NCBI RefSeq assembly: GCF_000013225.1
Contig: NC_007776.1
Location: 79,273-143,272, forward strand
Reading direction: 5' to 3'
DNA length: 64,000 bases
Origin: Synechococcus sp. JA-2-3B'a(2-13)
GTDB lineage: Bacteria > Cyanobacteriota > Cyanobacteriia > Thermostichales > Thermostichaceae
Part shown: positions 17,080 through 26,330 of the stretch, piece after piece
Numbering within the stretch: position 1 is the first letter of the stretch
Layout of the letters: every line of letters starts with the position of its first letter
The notes under the pieces: model-generated
What the model was told of the DNA's origin: nothing
Database searches by the model: none
Seen by the model: the letters and a program-made list of their open reading frames with translations, nothing else
Made by a program: the position numbers and the translations under genes

Positions 17080-18746
17080 TTGCCTTTTTTGTCCTTTTTG
17101 CTTGGCTTGGGCTTTTCTGCTGCCGGGATCTCTGTAGCGGTCTCTGCCGCTTTCTCCTCAACTGGGAGCGTTGCCTCTGCCGCAGAGGCTGAGACGGTTT
17201 CAGCAGGGGATGCTTCTACAGCCTTTTCTGTAGCTGGCTCGGCTTCCGCAGCTGCAGCTTCTCCATCCGTTTCCGCCCCCGTAGCCGTCTCTGATGAGGA
17301 TTCAACTGCCTCAGGGATCCCAGATACCTCTGCTTCTGGCTCATCGGCCTCAAACTCGGCCTCTGGCACTTCAACCTTCTCCTCCGAGCCTGCCAAAGAA
17401 GTGGGCGCCTGGGTTGGATTCCCCTCGCTATCGACCCAGTTGACTGTGGTCTGAGACTTCAGCCAAGCCATCACCTTGTTGGTCAGCAAGCTTTCATAGA
17501 CGGCTTGGCGTACTCGTTCCCGATCCAGCTTTTGGCCTTGCTGGGCATAGGCCGCCATCACCTCTTCCACCTCCACGTCCAACTCCGTGGAACCTACGGC
17601 AATTTGCTCTTGCCGAACGATGGCGCTCAGGGCCAAGGTGCGCCGCAGCCGGTCGATGGCTTCGGGTCGGTGGCGCTCTTTCAACTGGTTGAGGGTTTCG
17701 GGAGGCAACTCGGACAAGAACTTACGGAGCTCCCCCGGCTTGATGCCTTCCTGCCGCAGGGCCTGGAGACTCTGGGCCAGCAGTTGTGTCGTTTCTTGTT
17801 CGATGAGGGTTTCCGGCAAATCCACCTCAGTAGTCTCCAAGATGGCGTTGAGGATGGCGGTTTCCAGGTTCTCCTCGGATTGTCTCAGGGCATCCTGTTC
17901 GAGGCGCTTTTGCAGGTGTTCCCGCAACTCGGCTACCGTTTGGAAGCTGCTGATCTCTTGCACAAAGGCATCATCCAATTCGGGCAGCTCTTTGGCCTTG
18001 ATCTCCCTCAGGCAGACGATGAAGGTAACCGTTTTCCCGGCCAACTCTTTTCTGAAGTAGTCGTCGGGGAAGGTGGCTGCGATCTCCTTGGTTTCGTCGA
18101 GCTGCATGCCCACGATGCCCGCCACAAAACCGGGGATGAAGTTGTCTTCCTTGAGTTCCAGCTGGAAGTCCTGGGTGGTCATCTCGTCGAGGGGATTGCC
18201 TTCTGCATCGCGGGCTGCAAAATCGATCACCACCACATCCCCCAACTGAGCAGGCCGATCTTCTACCGGCAAGAGGGTGGCCCGCTGATCCCGCCATCGG
18301 TCGATGAGCTGGTCAATTTGCTCAGGCTTGACGTCAACACGGGTTGCCGTAACGGTCAGCCCTTTGTATTGGCCAACGCGGGCTTCGGGGTACACCTCAA
18401 CATATCCTGAGAAGCTGAAGTCTGCTTCGGGGTTGAACTGAGCCAAGAGCTGCCCCACCTCGTCATCCAGCTCGAACCGACTGATGGGGGTGAGCTGAGC
18501 TTCCTTGAAAGCCTGTTGAATGGCCTCGTTGATTAGGTCATCGACAGCACTGGCCAGGATGCGCTCGCGGCCCACCTGCCGCACAACAAGATTGCGGGGG
18601 GCCTTGCCCTTGCGGAATCCCGGAATTTGGATATTCTGCTCCAGTTGACGCAAGGTTTTTTCGTAGGAGCGCTTCACCCGGTCGGCTTCTACCACGATTT
18701 TGAGGCCAACCCGGCTGCCAGGGCGTTTTTCTTGTGTGACCTGCAT
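17076..18746 (-). CDS. tig: Trigger factor with long acidic tail
   Basis: This ribosome-bound chaperone and prolyl isomerase has the ribosome-docking signature GFRKGKAP at 43-50, an FKBP-like domain around 160-245 (QLGDVVVIDF, FIPGFVAGIVGM) and the helical C-terminal arms. At 556 residues it is longer than usual because of a ~119-residue low-complexity tail from about 438, rich in Ala, Glu, Thr and Ser and ending KPSKKDKKGK. The TAA stop is at 17076-17078 inside the right end of the TnpB element. It lies downstream of lapA and ccsA on the same strand (72-nt gap); clpP and clpX are not adjacent. Confidence 0.93.
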   Translation of the reverse strand: MQVTQEKRPGSRVGLKIVVEADRVKRSYEKTLRQLEQNIQIPGFRKGKAPRNLVVRQVGRERILASAVDDLINEAIQQAFKEAQLTPISRFELDDEVGQLLAQFNPEADFSFSGYVEVYPEARVGQYKGLTVTATRVDVKPEQIDQLIDRWRDQRATLLPVEDRPAQLGDVVVIDFAARDAEGNPLDEMTTQDFQLELKEDNFIPGFVAGIVGMQLDETKEIAATFPDDYFRKELAGKTVTFIVCLREIKAKELPELDDAFVQEISSFQTVAELREHLQKRLEQDALRQSEENLETAILNAILETTEVDLPETLIEQETTQLLAQSLQALRQEGIKPGELRKFLSELPPETLNQLKERHRPEAIDRLRRTLALSAIVRQEQIAVGSTELDVEVEEVMAAYAQQGQKLDRERVRQAVYESLLTNKVMAWLKSQTTVNWVDSEGNPTQAPTSLAGSEEKVEVPEAEFEADEPEAEVSGIPEAVESSSETATGAETDGEAAAAEAEPATEKAVEASPAETVSASAAEATLPVEEKAAETATEIPAAEKPKPSKKDKKGK

Positions 18747-18817
18747 AGGAAGTATGAGCTAGTGGGCAAGCAGAAGTTCAATTCTACCTCAACGGCCTGT
18801 GGGTCAACCTGGAGATT

Positions 18818-19201
18818 CTAGGCAGGGGATCCCTCAGTGGCCACTTCTTTTACGTCCTGGATGTCTTCTTGGGGTTCGGCGCGCTTGCTGGGGGGCAGTT
18901 GCTTCACTTTGGCTTCCAGCTCCACCACCATTTCCTTGAGTTCGGTGATGGTGACCTCCTTCTCCTGCAGTTGCCGATTTTTTTCCCGGGCTTCGATGCT
19001 GAACTGTACGCGCATCCAGAGGCTATACAGCCAGGCGAGGGCGGCCCCAATCCCGGCAGATGCCAGAAGTTCCATCACCAGAGGGCTTTCAACGCTGACG
19101 CCGGGGGCAAAAGTAACCGTGACCGGGGTGGCGTTTTGCATGGCAAAGAGGGCAATGGCCAGGAGGGCTGAAAACAAGATCAGGTAGTTGAACAGTCGCA
19201 T
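18818..19201 (-). CDS. LapA (DUF1049) domain membrane protein
   Basis: This 127-residue protein has two N-terminal membrane segments (about 5-22 and 42-62) with the MQNATPVTVTF motif typical of LapA-domain proteins, then a coiled-coil (about 70-105) and an acidic end. Family members in E. coli (LapA/LapB) help control LPS synthesis; the cyanobacterial role is not established. It sits 84 nt downstream of ccsA and 71 nt upstream of tig. Confidence 0.8.
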   Translation of the reverse strand: MRLFNYLILFSALLAIALFAMQNATPVTVTFAPGVSVESPLVMELLASAGIGAALAWLYSLWMRVQFSIEAREKNRQLQEKEVTITELKEMVVELEAKVKQLPPSKRAEPQEDIQDVKEVATEGSPA

Positions 19202-19285
19202 CGTTTTTCTCCTCGAAGGGATCCACTACGGCTTGCCAGCACCAGAATACCCATAAACTCGGGCCGGTTTTTGAGAAAAATTCCC

Positions 19286-20338
19286 TCAGAAAAACCAGCC
19301 ATAACTGTGTAAGCCTTTGCCCAGAAAGTTGACCCCCAGGTAACATACCCAAACCACTCCAAAACCCAAGCTGGCCAAGAGGGCGGGGCGTCTGCCTTGC
19401 CAGCCTTTGGTGATGCGGGCGTGCAAATAGGCGGCAAAGACCAACCAGGTAATTAAAGCCCAGGTTTCTTTCGGATCCCAGCTCCAGTAGGTACCCCAGG
19501 CTTCGTTGGCCCAAACGGCGCCGGCAATAATGCCGATGGTGAGCAGGGGGAACCCCAGCCCGATCAGCCGGTAGCTGGTGTTGTCCAAGATTTCTGCCAG
19601 GCTCAGCCGTTGCCAGGGGATCCCTTCGGGGGCCGGTTGGGGGGGGAGTTCAGCCGACGAGGGGGCAGGACGGGGGGAGCGGAGGCCGGCGTAGGCCAGT
19701 TCTGAAGCCGGGGAAGGCAGGGTGGCTTCCGCCCATTCGGGATGGGTTTGGGGTTGGGGAGGGCGAAATTGCAGGCCGAGGGAGTTGCCCTTGAGATGCA
19801 CTTCCTGACCGCGAGTGACGATGAGAAAGCTGATGGAGAGAAGGGATCCCACCAGCAGCGCCGCGTAGGCCAGCAACATCACAGTCACGTGCATCATCAG
19901 CCAGTTGGATTGCAAAGCCGGCACGAGGGGCTGGGCTACCTGCATATCTTCCGGCAGCACCAAGGCAGCAAAGGCTACGATCCCGGTTACAACTGGGGCA
20001 GTCATGACCCCCACCCAGCGGCTGCGGCTCCAGTGGAGGGCCAGCAGGTGCAAAGCGGTGATCCCCCAGGCCAGGAAAAACAAAGACTCGTACAGATTAC
20101 TCAAGGGGAAGTAGCCTGCATCGATCCAGCGGGCCGTCAACAGGGCGGCCATCGTCAAGTTTGCCCCGATCATCCCCGCTAGGCCCAATTCGGCCAAAAG
20201 CTGCATCTGGGGAAAAGCTGCCCCACCCCAGTAGAACAGCATGGCCCCCAGAGAAATGGCAAACGCCACGTTGTTGAGCAGAGCTTGCCACTGGGCCAGA
20301 TCCATGCCCGCAAGAGCTGTTATCGCCAACAGAGCCAT
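19286..20338 (-). CDS. ccsA: Cytochrome c biogenesis protein CcsA (system II)
   Basis: The 350-residue membrane protein carries the haem-handling WWD-type motif ([18 protein letters not shown]) near the C-terminus and conserved histidines, typical of CcsA/ResC. With CcsB it moves haem across the thylakoid or plasma membrane and attaches it to c-type cytochromes such as cytochrome f and c6. I use the ATG at 20338 ([17 protein letters not shown]); the frame continues 57 codons upstream without similarity. It leads a probable ccsA-lapA-tig cluster. Confidence 0.9.
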   Translation of the reverse strand: MALLAITALAGMDLAQWQALLNNVAFAISLGAMLFYWGGAAFPQMQLLAELGLAGMIGANLTMAALLTARWIDAGYFPLSNLYESLFFLAWGITALHLLALHWSRSRWVGVMTAPVVTGIVAFAALVLPEDMQVAQPLVPALQSNWLMMHVTVMLLAYAALLVGSLLSISFLIVTRGQEVHLKGNSLGLQFRPPQPQTHPEWAEATLPSPASELAYAGLRSPRPAPSSAELPPQPAPEGIPWQRLSLAEILDNTSYRLIGLGFPLLTIGIIAGAVWANEAWGTYWSWDPKETWALITWLVFAAYLHARITKGWQGRRPALLASLGFGVVWVCYLGVNFLGKGLHSYGWFF

Positions 20339-20497
20339 ACACGACCTCAAAAGTGTCTCCGACCCGGCTTGAGCCAGGCCAGTTGATCCCATTCTAGGGC
20401 GGGGGAAGGGATCTTCCCCAAAGGACACATGCTGGTAATGTGGGGATGGCTTGTCTGCGGCTCGGCAGGATACAAAGAGCATTGGGATGTAAGGCTC

Positions 20498-21976
20498 ATG
20501 CAAGAACACGCGGGAAATGCCAGGTTGAGAAGGTGGGGGTTGTTGAGATGGTGGATCTGTCTGTTGACCGCCCTCGTTTTGGCCTCTTGTGGGGGATCCC
20601 CGCCTAAACCCCCGCAGGAACAGCTTCCCCAGCTAGAGCGCGTGCCGGTTCCCCCGGAGATTGCCAAGCTGGATGCCCATTTGCAGTATTGTCGCCCGCA
20701 AGTTCAGATCCTCAGCCCCAAGCCAGGTGAGGTGTTGCCAGAGCGGCAGGTAACCGTTCGCTTCGCGGTGCAAGGGTACCCACTTTTCAAAGATCCGCAA
20801 TTGGGTCTTGGCCCTCATCTGCACGTGGTGCTGGACAACCGGCCCTACATCGCCCATTACGATGCCGATGCTCCCCTCGTTTTCAAGGATTTGGAGCCGG
20901 GATCCCATACTCTGCGGGTGTTTGCCGGCAAACCCTGGCACGAGAGCTTCAAAAACTCTGAAGCCTATGCCCAGGTTAGCTTCCACGTGCTAGCTCCCAC
21001 CCCCGAGTACGTGCCACAGCCGCAACTGCCCCTGCTCACCTACAACCGCCCCACAGGCAGCTACGGGGCCGAGCCAATCTTGGTGGATTTCTGGCTGGCC
21101 AATGCCCCAGTGCGGGAGAGCCTGTTGAGTGACTTGCCACGGGACTGGCGGATCCGCTACACCCTCAACGGCCAATCTGGCCTGCTGGATCGCTGGGAGT
21201 CTTTTTATCTGAAGGGCTTCAGGCCCGGTCGCAATGTGATGGTGCTGGAACTGGTGGACAGCAAAGGGGATCCCATCCGCAATGTGTTCAACAGCGCCGC
21301 CCGCGAGATCACCTACACCCCTGGCGGCCAAGACACCCTCTCCAAGCTGGTTCGGGGGGAGCTAAAAGCCGAAGAGGCCCTGGCCATCGTCCAGCCCCAG
21401 CCCACCCCTACCCCAACTCCGACACCGGAGCCCACCCCGACTCCAGAACCCACGCCCACTCCTACTCCGACGCCCACTCCTACTCCGACGCCAACGCCAA
21501 CTCCGACACCCACGCCCGCTCCTACTCCGACGCCAACACCCAGCCCGACGCCCACACCCACTCCTACTCCGACGCCAACACCCAGCCCGACGCCCACGCC
21601 CACTCCTACTCCGACGCCAACACCCAGCCCGACGCCCACGCCCACACCCACTCCGACTCCAACGCCAGAGGCGACGCCCACGCTTGCACCTCGTCGCCAG
21701 CCGCGCTTTCAACTGGGCCGCCCCCGTCCGACACCAGAGGGGATCCCGGCTGTTCCAACGCCACCGCCCGTAGTAGCCACTCCCGAACCTGAGCTTACGC
21801 CTGAGCCCAGCCCAGAGCCCTCTCCGCAAGCTGTGCCCACTTCAACTCCCCAGCCTGTGGCTACGCCTTTGCCGCGCGTGACCCCTATCCCTTTCCAGGA
21901 GCGGCGAGTGCGCCAGCAGGGGTTGCGGCTTTTCCCGCCGGGACTCCACAGTCCGGCCTTGCCAGGTGAGCAATAG
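20498..21976 (+). CDS. Lipoprotein with Pro-Thr repeat tail
   Basis: The 492-residue product has a lipobox (LVLASCGG, Cys31) after a basic, hydrophobic signal, so it should be lipid-anchored. The folded part (about 60-290) looks like all-beta domains ([35 protein letters not shown]) and may bind ligand or protein; no family is assigned. A tract of near-perfect Pro-Thr repeats (21401-21680) follows, resembling a wall-spanning linker, then a Pro-rich end. The ATG at 20498 has AAGG just upstream; earlier in-frame starts exist. It is divergent from ccsA. Confidence 0.7.
   Translation: MQEHAGNARLRRWGLLRWWICLLTALVLASCGGSPPKPPQEQLPQLERVPVPPEIAKLDAHLQYCRPQVQILSPKPGEVLPERQVTVRFAVQGYPLFKDPQLGLGPHLHVVLDNRPYIAHYDADAPLVFKDLEPGSHTLRVFAGKPWHESFKNSEAYAQVSFHVLAPTPEYVPQPQLPLLTYNRPTGSYGAEPILVDFWLANAPVRESLLSDLPRDWRIRYTLNGQSGLLDRWESFYLKGFRPGRNVMVLELVDSKGDPIRNVFNSAAREITYTPGGQDTLSKLVRGELKAEEALAIVQPQPTPTPTPTPEPTPTPEPTPTPTPTPTPTPTPTPTPTPTPAPTPTPTPSPTPTPTPTPTPTPSPTPTPTPTPTPTPSPTPTPTPTPTPTPEATPTLAPRRQPRFQLGRPRPTPEGIPAVPTPPPVVATPEPELTPEPSPEPSPQAVPTSTPQPVATPLPRVTPIPFQERRVRQQGLRLFPPGLHSPALPGEQ
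21401..21680 (+). repeat. Pro-Thr coding microsatellite
   Basis: About 93 codons made almost only of Pro and Thr, with Glu, Ser or Ala interruptions. Built from 6-nt units such as CCGACG, CCAACT and CCCACT with longer period copies (ACACCCAGCCCGACGCCCAC recurs). Such tracts change length by slippage. Confidence 0.9.
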
Positions 21977-21990
21977 CGGGACGGAGTCCT
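21973..21990 (+). repeat. Partial SDR-A copy
   Basis: ATAGCGGGACGGAGTCCT matches the 3' three quarters of SDR-A and overlaps the stop codon region of the Pro-Thr lipoprotein gene. The rest of the 245-nt gap to 22222 holds no gene; CGCGATAGCGGTGCGG near 22090 may be another decayed repeat. Confidence 0.6.
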
Positions 21991-22221
21991 TGAGTTGATA
22001 GAAAGTTGATAGAATGCCCTTCGCGCAGCGGGCCGTAGGTCTCACTGTTCTCCCAATGCCCCTCTGCCTGGGCGCACGGTTGCCGCTTGTTGGATTCTCG
22101 CTCGCGATAGCGGTGCGGGGCCTTTATACCGGTCAAGTCCTTCAGGGCAAGAACCGCTTTCTGCTCTCTTGGTCGCGTAGCTAGGCTGGTGTGGCTGAGC
22201 CAAGTCAGGAGCATTGCTCCC

Positions 22222-23418
22222 TTAACCATCTCGCACCGATTGCGGCGGCGGGATGGGATCCTGGGTGGAGCTCTGGATCCCATTCTCTCCACTTTCCAAC
22301 CTGAGCAAGGGCCGCAATCGGGATCCCTGCCAGGGATCCAGGACATCCCGAATTAGCACCTCCTGAATCCACACCTGCAGGATTGCCGCCAAAGGCACGG
22401 CCAGGAACAGGCCCAGCACCCCAAAGAAAAAGGCTGAAGTAACTTGAGCTACTAGGGTTAGGGCGGGCAGGAGCGACACCTGTCGGGACATAACGATGGG
22501 GGTGAAGACGCTGCTTTCCAACTGCTGGATCAGGATATACAGCCCCAGCACTGCCAAGGACTTCCAAGGGGCATCCGTGAGGGCTACCAGCATGGGGGCT
22601 ACCACGCTTAAGGTGGGGCCGATATTGGGGATGAAGTTGAACAATCCCGCCAGCACCGCATTGGCCAAGATCAGGGGCACCCCCAAAATCCACAGCCCGA
22701 TCCCACTCAGCAGCATCACCAAGGTGCTGGTGAAGAGGATCCCCATCAGCCACCCTCGCAGCGCCAGCTCACAGCGCTTGAGGATGTAGCGAATGCGGGG
22801 ACGGTAAAAGGCCGGGAAAACCGAGACAAAAGCGCGACTGTAGGCTTGGGGATCCGCCAACAACAAAATGGTGAGGATGATTACAAACAATAGGTTGAGC
22901 AGGGTGCCAAAAAAGGCAGTGAAGGACTCGGAGAAAAAGTCGCGCACCTGTCGCACCAACTCGGTGGCCTGGGGCACCAAGCTATTGGCCAATTCCCGCA
23001 GCGTCGGCAGCTCAATATCCGTCGGCAAAGAGAGAATCAAGCTCTCGAACAGCCGCTGCGCTTGCACGATCCCGGCGGGCACCCCATCGGTAAACAGCCA
23101 CCGCAACTGCTCCGCCAGGGGGGGCACCACGATTAGCCCCACCAAGATCGCGGCCACCAAAACCGTCAAACTGGTGATGACAATTGAGGGGCCACGCCGA
23201 AAGCCGTAGCGCTGTGGGATCTGGGCCAAGGTATCCAATGCTACTGCCAACACAATGGCCGCGAACACCAACAGCAGGATCTGCCGGATCTGCCAAAGCA
23301 GAACTAGCAGGCCCAACAGCGCCCCTAGCCCCAGCCACTGGGCGAAGGTCACCCGCCAGCTCACCTCCTCTCTCGCCCGGTTGTCGCCTATTCTAGATGG
23401 GATCCCGACAAGTCCCAT
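22222..23418 (-). CDS. AI-2E family (PerM/YhhT) transporter
   Basis: A 398-residue protein with about seven to eight membrane segments and the family motif around NFIPNIGPTLSVV and the final GVLGLFLAVPLAA helix. Members export diverse substrates; calling this an autoinducer-2 exporter is not justified. The start is uncertain: the ATG at 23418 (MGLVGIPS) has no good ribosome binding site and the left end of TnpB element 2 lies about 55-100 nt upstream. The promoter of this gene has therefore probably been altered by the insertion. Confidence 0.82.
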   Translation of the reverse strand: MGLVGIPSRIGDNRAREEVSWRVTFAQWLGLGALLGLLVLLWQIRQILLLVFAAIVLAVALDTLAQIPQRYGFRRGPSIVITSLTVLVAAILVGLIVVPPLAEQLRWLFTDGVPAGIVQAQRLFESLILSLPTDIELPTLRELANSLVPQATELVRQVRDFFSESFTAFFGTLLNLLFVIILTILLLADPQAYSRAFVSVFPAFYRPRIRYILKRCELALRGWLMGILFTSTLVMLLSGIGLWILGVPLILANAVLAGLFNFIPNIGPTLSVVAPMLVALTDAPWKSLAVLGLYILIQQLESSVFTPIVMSRQVSLLPALTLVAQVTSAFFFGVLGLFLAVPLAAILQVWIQEVLIRDVLDPWQGSRLRPLLRLESGENGIQSSTQDPIPPPQSVRDG

Positions 23419-23539
23419 CGCTATTCGAGAACCCTGGATGCGCGATCCTGTCCCTTCAGCTAGAAATCGCAGGAGCCCCGCACTGTACCCGTAGGGTCGG
23501 TGTCGGGAGGAATGCGCTTTGATGAAGTACAATGAACTT

Positions 23540-24757
23540 ATGAGCCAAGTCCTGACCATATCCTGTAAGCTCAAGGTGTCCCCGTCGCAAGCCGCCAAAT
23601 TGGACGCGACGATGGATGCCTTTGTACAGGCATTGAACTGGGTCAACCAAAACACACCAGAAAAAGTAGTCAACGCAGTCAAACTCCAATCCCTTTGCTA
23701 CTACGAGATTCGAGCCCGGTTTGGCTTGTCCAGTAACTTGGCAAGGACTACGTCCCGCTTACGCGACCAACAGGTGTGCAGACGGGTAGCGGGTTCCCGC
23801 AAAGTGGCTAAGCAGAAAAAGCGTCCCGTCAAGGAGTTTAAGAGCGGCTTTGTTACCTACGACGCTCGCATCTTTTCGTTCCGTCAAAAAGACTGGACGG
23901 TGTCGCTGACCACGGTGGAAGGGAGAGAACGCTTTGAACTGGCCATTGGCAACTACCAGCGTGGGATGCTGGCTGGTTCCAACCCCAAATCTGCCACCCT
24001 GGTCAAGCGCAAAGATGGCTCCTACTACATCCAGATTTGCGTAGAGAAAAAACCACCCAAGCAACAAGATACCGACAAGGTGATCGGGGTGGATTTGGGA
24101 AGAATAGATATTGCTCATACCTCAGAGGGGAAGAACTGGAATGGACAGCAGTTAAACAAGGTACGAGACCACTACTCCCGGTTGAGGGCGGTACTCCAAC
24201 GCAAAGCCAGTAAGGGCACACGCAGTTCGCGGCGCAGATGCCGTCAACTGCTGCAACGGCTGTCTGGCAAGGAAAGACGCTTTCAAACGTGGGTCAATCA
24301 TCGCATCTCTAAAGCTATTGTCTCTAGGGCAAAGACCACAAACAGCGCTATTGCCCTGGAAGACCTGACAGGGATCCGGGAAAGGGTCAATCAACAGCCA
24401 CGCAGCAAAGCTGAGCGCCGCAGAACCAATAACTGGGCGTTCTACCAGCTTAGGATGTTTGTGGTCTACAAGGCTGCCATCGCCGGAGTGTCTGTAGTAC
24501 TGGTCCCGCCTGCCTACACGTCGCAGACCTGCCACCGGTGTTTGCACATCCATCCCGATCCTACGCAATCCTATCGCAGTGGGAAGCAGTTTAAGTGTGG
24601 GCACTGTGGATGGGAAGGGGATGCGGACTGGAATGGAGCCAACATGATTGCTAAACTTGGGGCTGCCGTAAACCGGCCTAGAGGTCCGTGGTTGGCTTGC
24701 CAACTGCAGGGCTACCGAAAGCCCGCCCTGTACTGCGAAGTAGTCAGGGTCGGGTAG
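23540..24757 (+). CDS. tnpB: RNA-guided nuclease TnpB with 24-nt in-frame insertion
   Basis: The 405-residue TnpB keeps the catalytic residues: Asp185 (VIGVDLGRID), Glu274 (LEDLTGIR) and Asp363 (GDADWNGA), plus the CHRC/CGHC zinc ribbon. It is clearly homologous over its length to the TnpB at 15904. Residues 69-76 (RTTSRLRD) are encoded by an SDR-A insertion at 23744-23767, which leaves the frame open. The insertion is N-terminal to the RuvC domain, so activity may survive. The start is the ATG at 23540 (MSQVLTISCKL), homologous to the other copy. Confidence 0.9.
   Translation: MSQVLTISCKLKVSPSQAAKLDATMDAFVQALNWVNQNTPEKVVNAVKLQSLCYYEIRARFGLSSNLARTTSRLRDQQVCRRVAGSRKVAKQKKRPVKEFKSGFVTYDARIFSFRQKDWTVSLTTVEGRERFELAIGNYQRGMLAGSNPKSATLVKRKDGSYYIQICVEKKPPKQQDTDKVIGVDLGRIDIAHTSEGKNWNGQQLNKVRDHYSRLRAVLQRKASKGTRSSRRRCRQLLQRLSGKERRFQTWVNHRISKAIVSRAKTTNSAIALEDLTGIRERVNQQPRSKAERRRTNNWAFYQLRMFVVYKAAIAGVSVVLVPPAYTSQTCHRCLHIHPDPTQSYRSGKQFKCGHCGWEGDADWNGANMIAKLGAAVNRPRGPWLACQLQGYRKPALYCEVVRVG
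23744..23767 (-). repeat. SDR-A copy inside tnpB
   Basis: On the minus strand it reads GTCGCGTAAGCGGGACGTAG followed by TCCT. It is exactly 24 nt and in frame. Deleting it joins SSNLA to QQVCRRV, which aligns with the LKANHVCQALRRV segment of the TnpB at 15904. Confidence 0.85.
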
Positions 24758-24762
24758 TTTAC
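24650..24762 (+). ncRNA. Predicted omega/reRNA of TnpB element 2
   Basis: By analogy with other TnpB elements the tnpB 3' end and right end should encode a structured guide RNA. CCCGCCCTG / CAGGGTCGGG stems are visible before the boundary at 24762. No direct evidence of transcription is available from sequence. Confidence 0.3.
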
Positions 24763-24791
24763 AAGTGACTTTAGCCGCCCGCAGCAGTGGG

Positions 24792-26021
24792 ATGGAGTTT
24801 TTGCTCACGGATGAAGCTCCCCTGCTCTCGGTGGGGGGAGTGTCCCGTTATTTGAAATCGCTGCTGGCCGGGGATCCCTACTTGGCCAGGCTGTGGGTGA
24901 GCGGGGAAGTATCCAGTTGCCAGCGCAACCGCAATGGCCACCTGTTCTTGACCCTGACCGATCCGGAAACCGGCGACGTTCTCAAGGGGGTGGTCTGGCA
25001 GAGCCAAACTTCCCGGCTCAGTTTCTGGCCGGAAGTGGGGCAACAGGTGCTTGCCCTTGGGCAACTTGGCATCTATAGCGGCGGCAGCCATTATCGCCTC
25101 GTCATCTGGCAATTGCTGCCTGCCGGGGAAGGGCTGTTGGCGTTGCGATTTCAACAGCTCAAGGCCCGCCTCAGTGCCGAGGGCTTGTTCGACAACCAAC
25201 GACCTCTGCCTGTTCATCCCCAGTGCATTGCCGTCGTCAGTTCCCCCCACGCTGCCGGCTGGGGAGATATTCGGCGCACCCTCAACCAGCGCTACCCCGG
25301 GCTACGGGTGCTGTTCTCCCCAGCTCAAGTGCAAGGGGAGGCGGCCCCGGAATCAATTGTGCGGGCCATTCGCCGGGTGGAACAGGATGGGCGGGCGGAA
25401 GTGCTTCTTTTGGCGCGGGGCGGTGGAGCCAGCGAAGATTTGGCCTGTTTTAACGATGAGCGGGTGGTGCGAGCCATTGCCGAATGTCGGATCCCGGTGG
25501 TCACCGGGATTGGCCACCAGCGGGATGAAACCCTGGCTGACTACGCTGCCGACTACGCCGCCCATACCCCAACGGCAGCTGCCGAGCGGATCGTGCCGGA
25601 TCTGGGGGAATTGCAGCGTCAGGGATCCCAGTTGCGCCAGAAGTTGATCGAACGCACTCGCCAAGCTTTGGAAAGGGCCCAGCAGCGTTTGCAGCAGGCC
25701 CAACACCACCTGGCTTACGTGCATCCAGAGCGGCTGTTGCAACAGGCTCAGGATCGCTTGACCCAACACCAACATCGCCTGCTCCAAGCCGTGCGCCATC
25801 GCTTCCAGCAACGCCAACAGCACCAACAGGCCCTGCAAGATCGCCTCCAAGCGCTCGATCCCGAAGCCATTCTGAAACGGGGCTATGCCTTGGTGCGAGA
25901 TGAAGAGGGATCCCTGATCCGCACCCATCGCCTGCCTCCCCAAACCCGCCTGATGATACAACTGGCCTCGGGAAGCCTATGGGTACGAGTAGAGGAGAGC
26001 CATGAGCCGCCGCAAACGTGA
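24792..26021 (+). CDS. xseA: Exodeoxyribonuclease VII large subunit
   Basis: 409 residues with an OB-fold nucleic-acid-binding domain (about 10-105), the catalytic region containing VVSSPHAAGWGDI, RGGGASEDLACFND and the GIGHQRDETLADYAAD motif, and a Gln-rich coiled-coil (about 285-370) that binds XseB. The enzyme degrades single-stranded DNA in both directions. The start at 24792 (MEFLLTDEAP) follows a weak site only 30 nt from the end of the TnpB element. It overlaps xseB by 20 nt, indicating translational coupling. Confidence 0.95.
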   Translation: MEFLLTDEAPLLSVGGVSRYLKSLLAGDPYLARLWVSGEVSSCQRNRNGHLFLTLTDPETGDVLKGVVWQSQTSRLSFWPEVGQQVLALGQLGIYSGGSHYRLVIWQLLPAGEGLLALRFQQLKARLSAEGLFDNQRPLPVHPQCIAVVSSPHAAGWGDIRRTLNQRYPGLRVLFSPAQVQGEAAPESIVRAIRRVEQDGRAEVLLLARGGGASEDLACFNDERVVRAIAECRIPVVTGIGHQRDETLADYAADYAAHTPTAAAERIVPDLGELQRQGSQLRQKLIERTRQALERAQQRLQQAQHHLAYVHPERLLQQAQDRLTQHQHRLLQAVRHRFQQRQQHQQALQDRLQALDPEAILKRGYALVRDEEGSLIRTHRLPPQTRLMIQLASGSLWVRVEESHEPPQT

Positions 26022-26238
26022 GGAGCCGTGGCGCTATGAAGCAGCCATTGCCGAGGTGGAAACTTTGATTGCCCAGATTGAATCGGGGGAACTGGATCTG
26101 GCAGAAGTGGTGGAGCGCTTTCAACAGGCCGCCCAAACCCTGAAAACCTGCGCGGACTTTTTAGAGCAAAAGCGGCAGCAGGTGGAGATCATCATCGAGC
26201 AATTGGGCCAAGAGGAAGAAGACCTGCCCGAATCATAG
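26002..26238 (+). CDS. xseB: Exodeoxyribonuclease VII small subunit
   Basis: 78 residues of helix-rich protein with the typical pattern [29 protein letters not shown], shown here only in part of the family consensus (E-x-L-x-x-I-x-x-x-E-S-G-E-L-x-L). Several copies bind the XseA coiled-coil and regulate it. It overlaps the end of xseA and precedes folD by 92 nt. Confidence 0.92.
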   Translation: MSRRKREEPWRYEAAIAEVETLIAQIESGELDLAEVVERFQQAAQTLKTCADFLEQKRQQVEIIIEQLGQEEEDLPES

Positions 26239-26330
26239 GGATCCCACCTGATCATTCCCCCTGCACTGCTGTCGCCATTCTGCTTCACTATGGATGGTCG
26301 TTGGATGGTTGTCTTTATCCTTGCGCCCCC

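Larger units (their letters stand above)
23471..24762 (+). mobile_element. TnpB-only IS605-type element 2
   Basis: The left end reads CCCCGCACTGTACCC...GGTGTCGGGAGGA and the right end CCCGCCCTGTACTGC...GGGTCGGGTAGTTTAC, matching the ends of element 1 in motif and position. It carries only tnpB. It lies between the AI-2E permease (divergent) and xseA, whose start is 30 nt beyond the right end. Confidence 0.75.

Noticed and set aside
21313..21681. Minus-strand Gly-Val repeat protein
   Set aside because: It is the complement of the Pro-Thr coding tract; it has no signal, motif or start context of its own.
22222..23418. Naming the AI-2E family permease as an autoinducer exporter
   Set aside because: The family is broad and no luxS or quorum-sensing gene is in the window.
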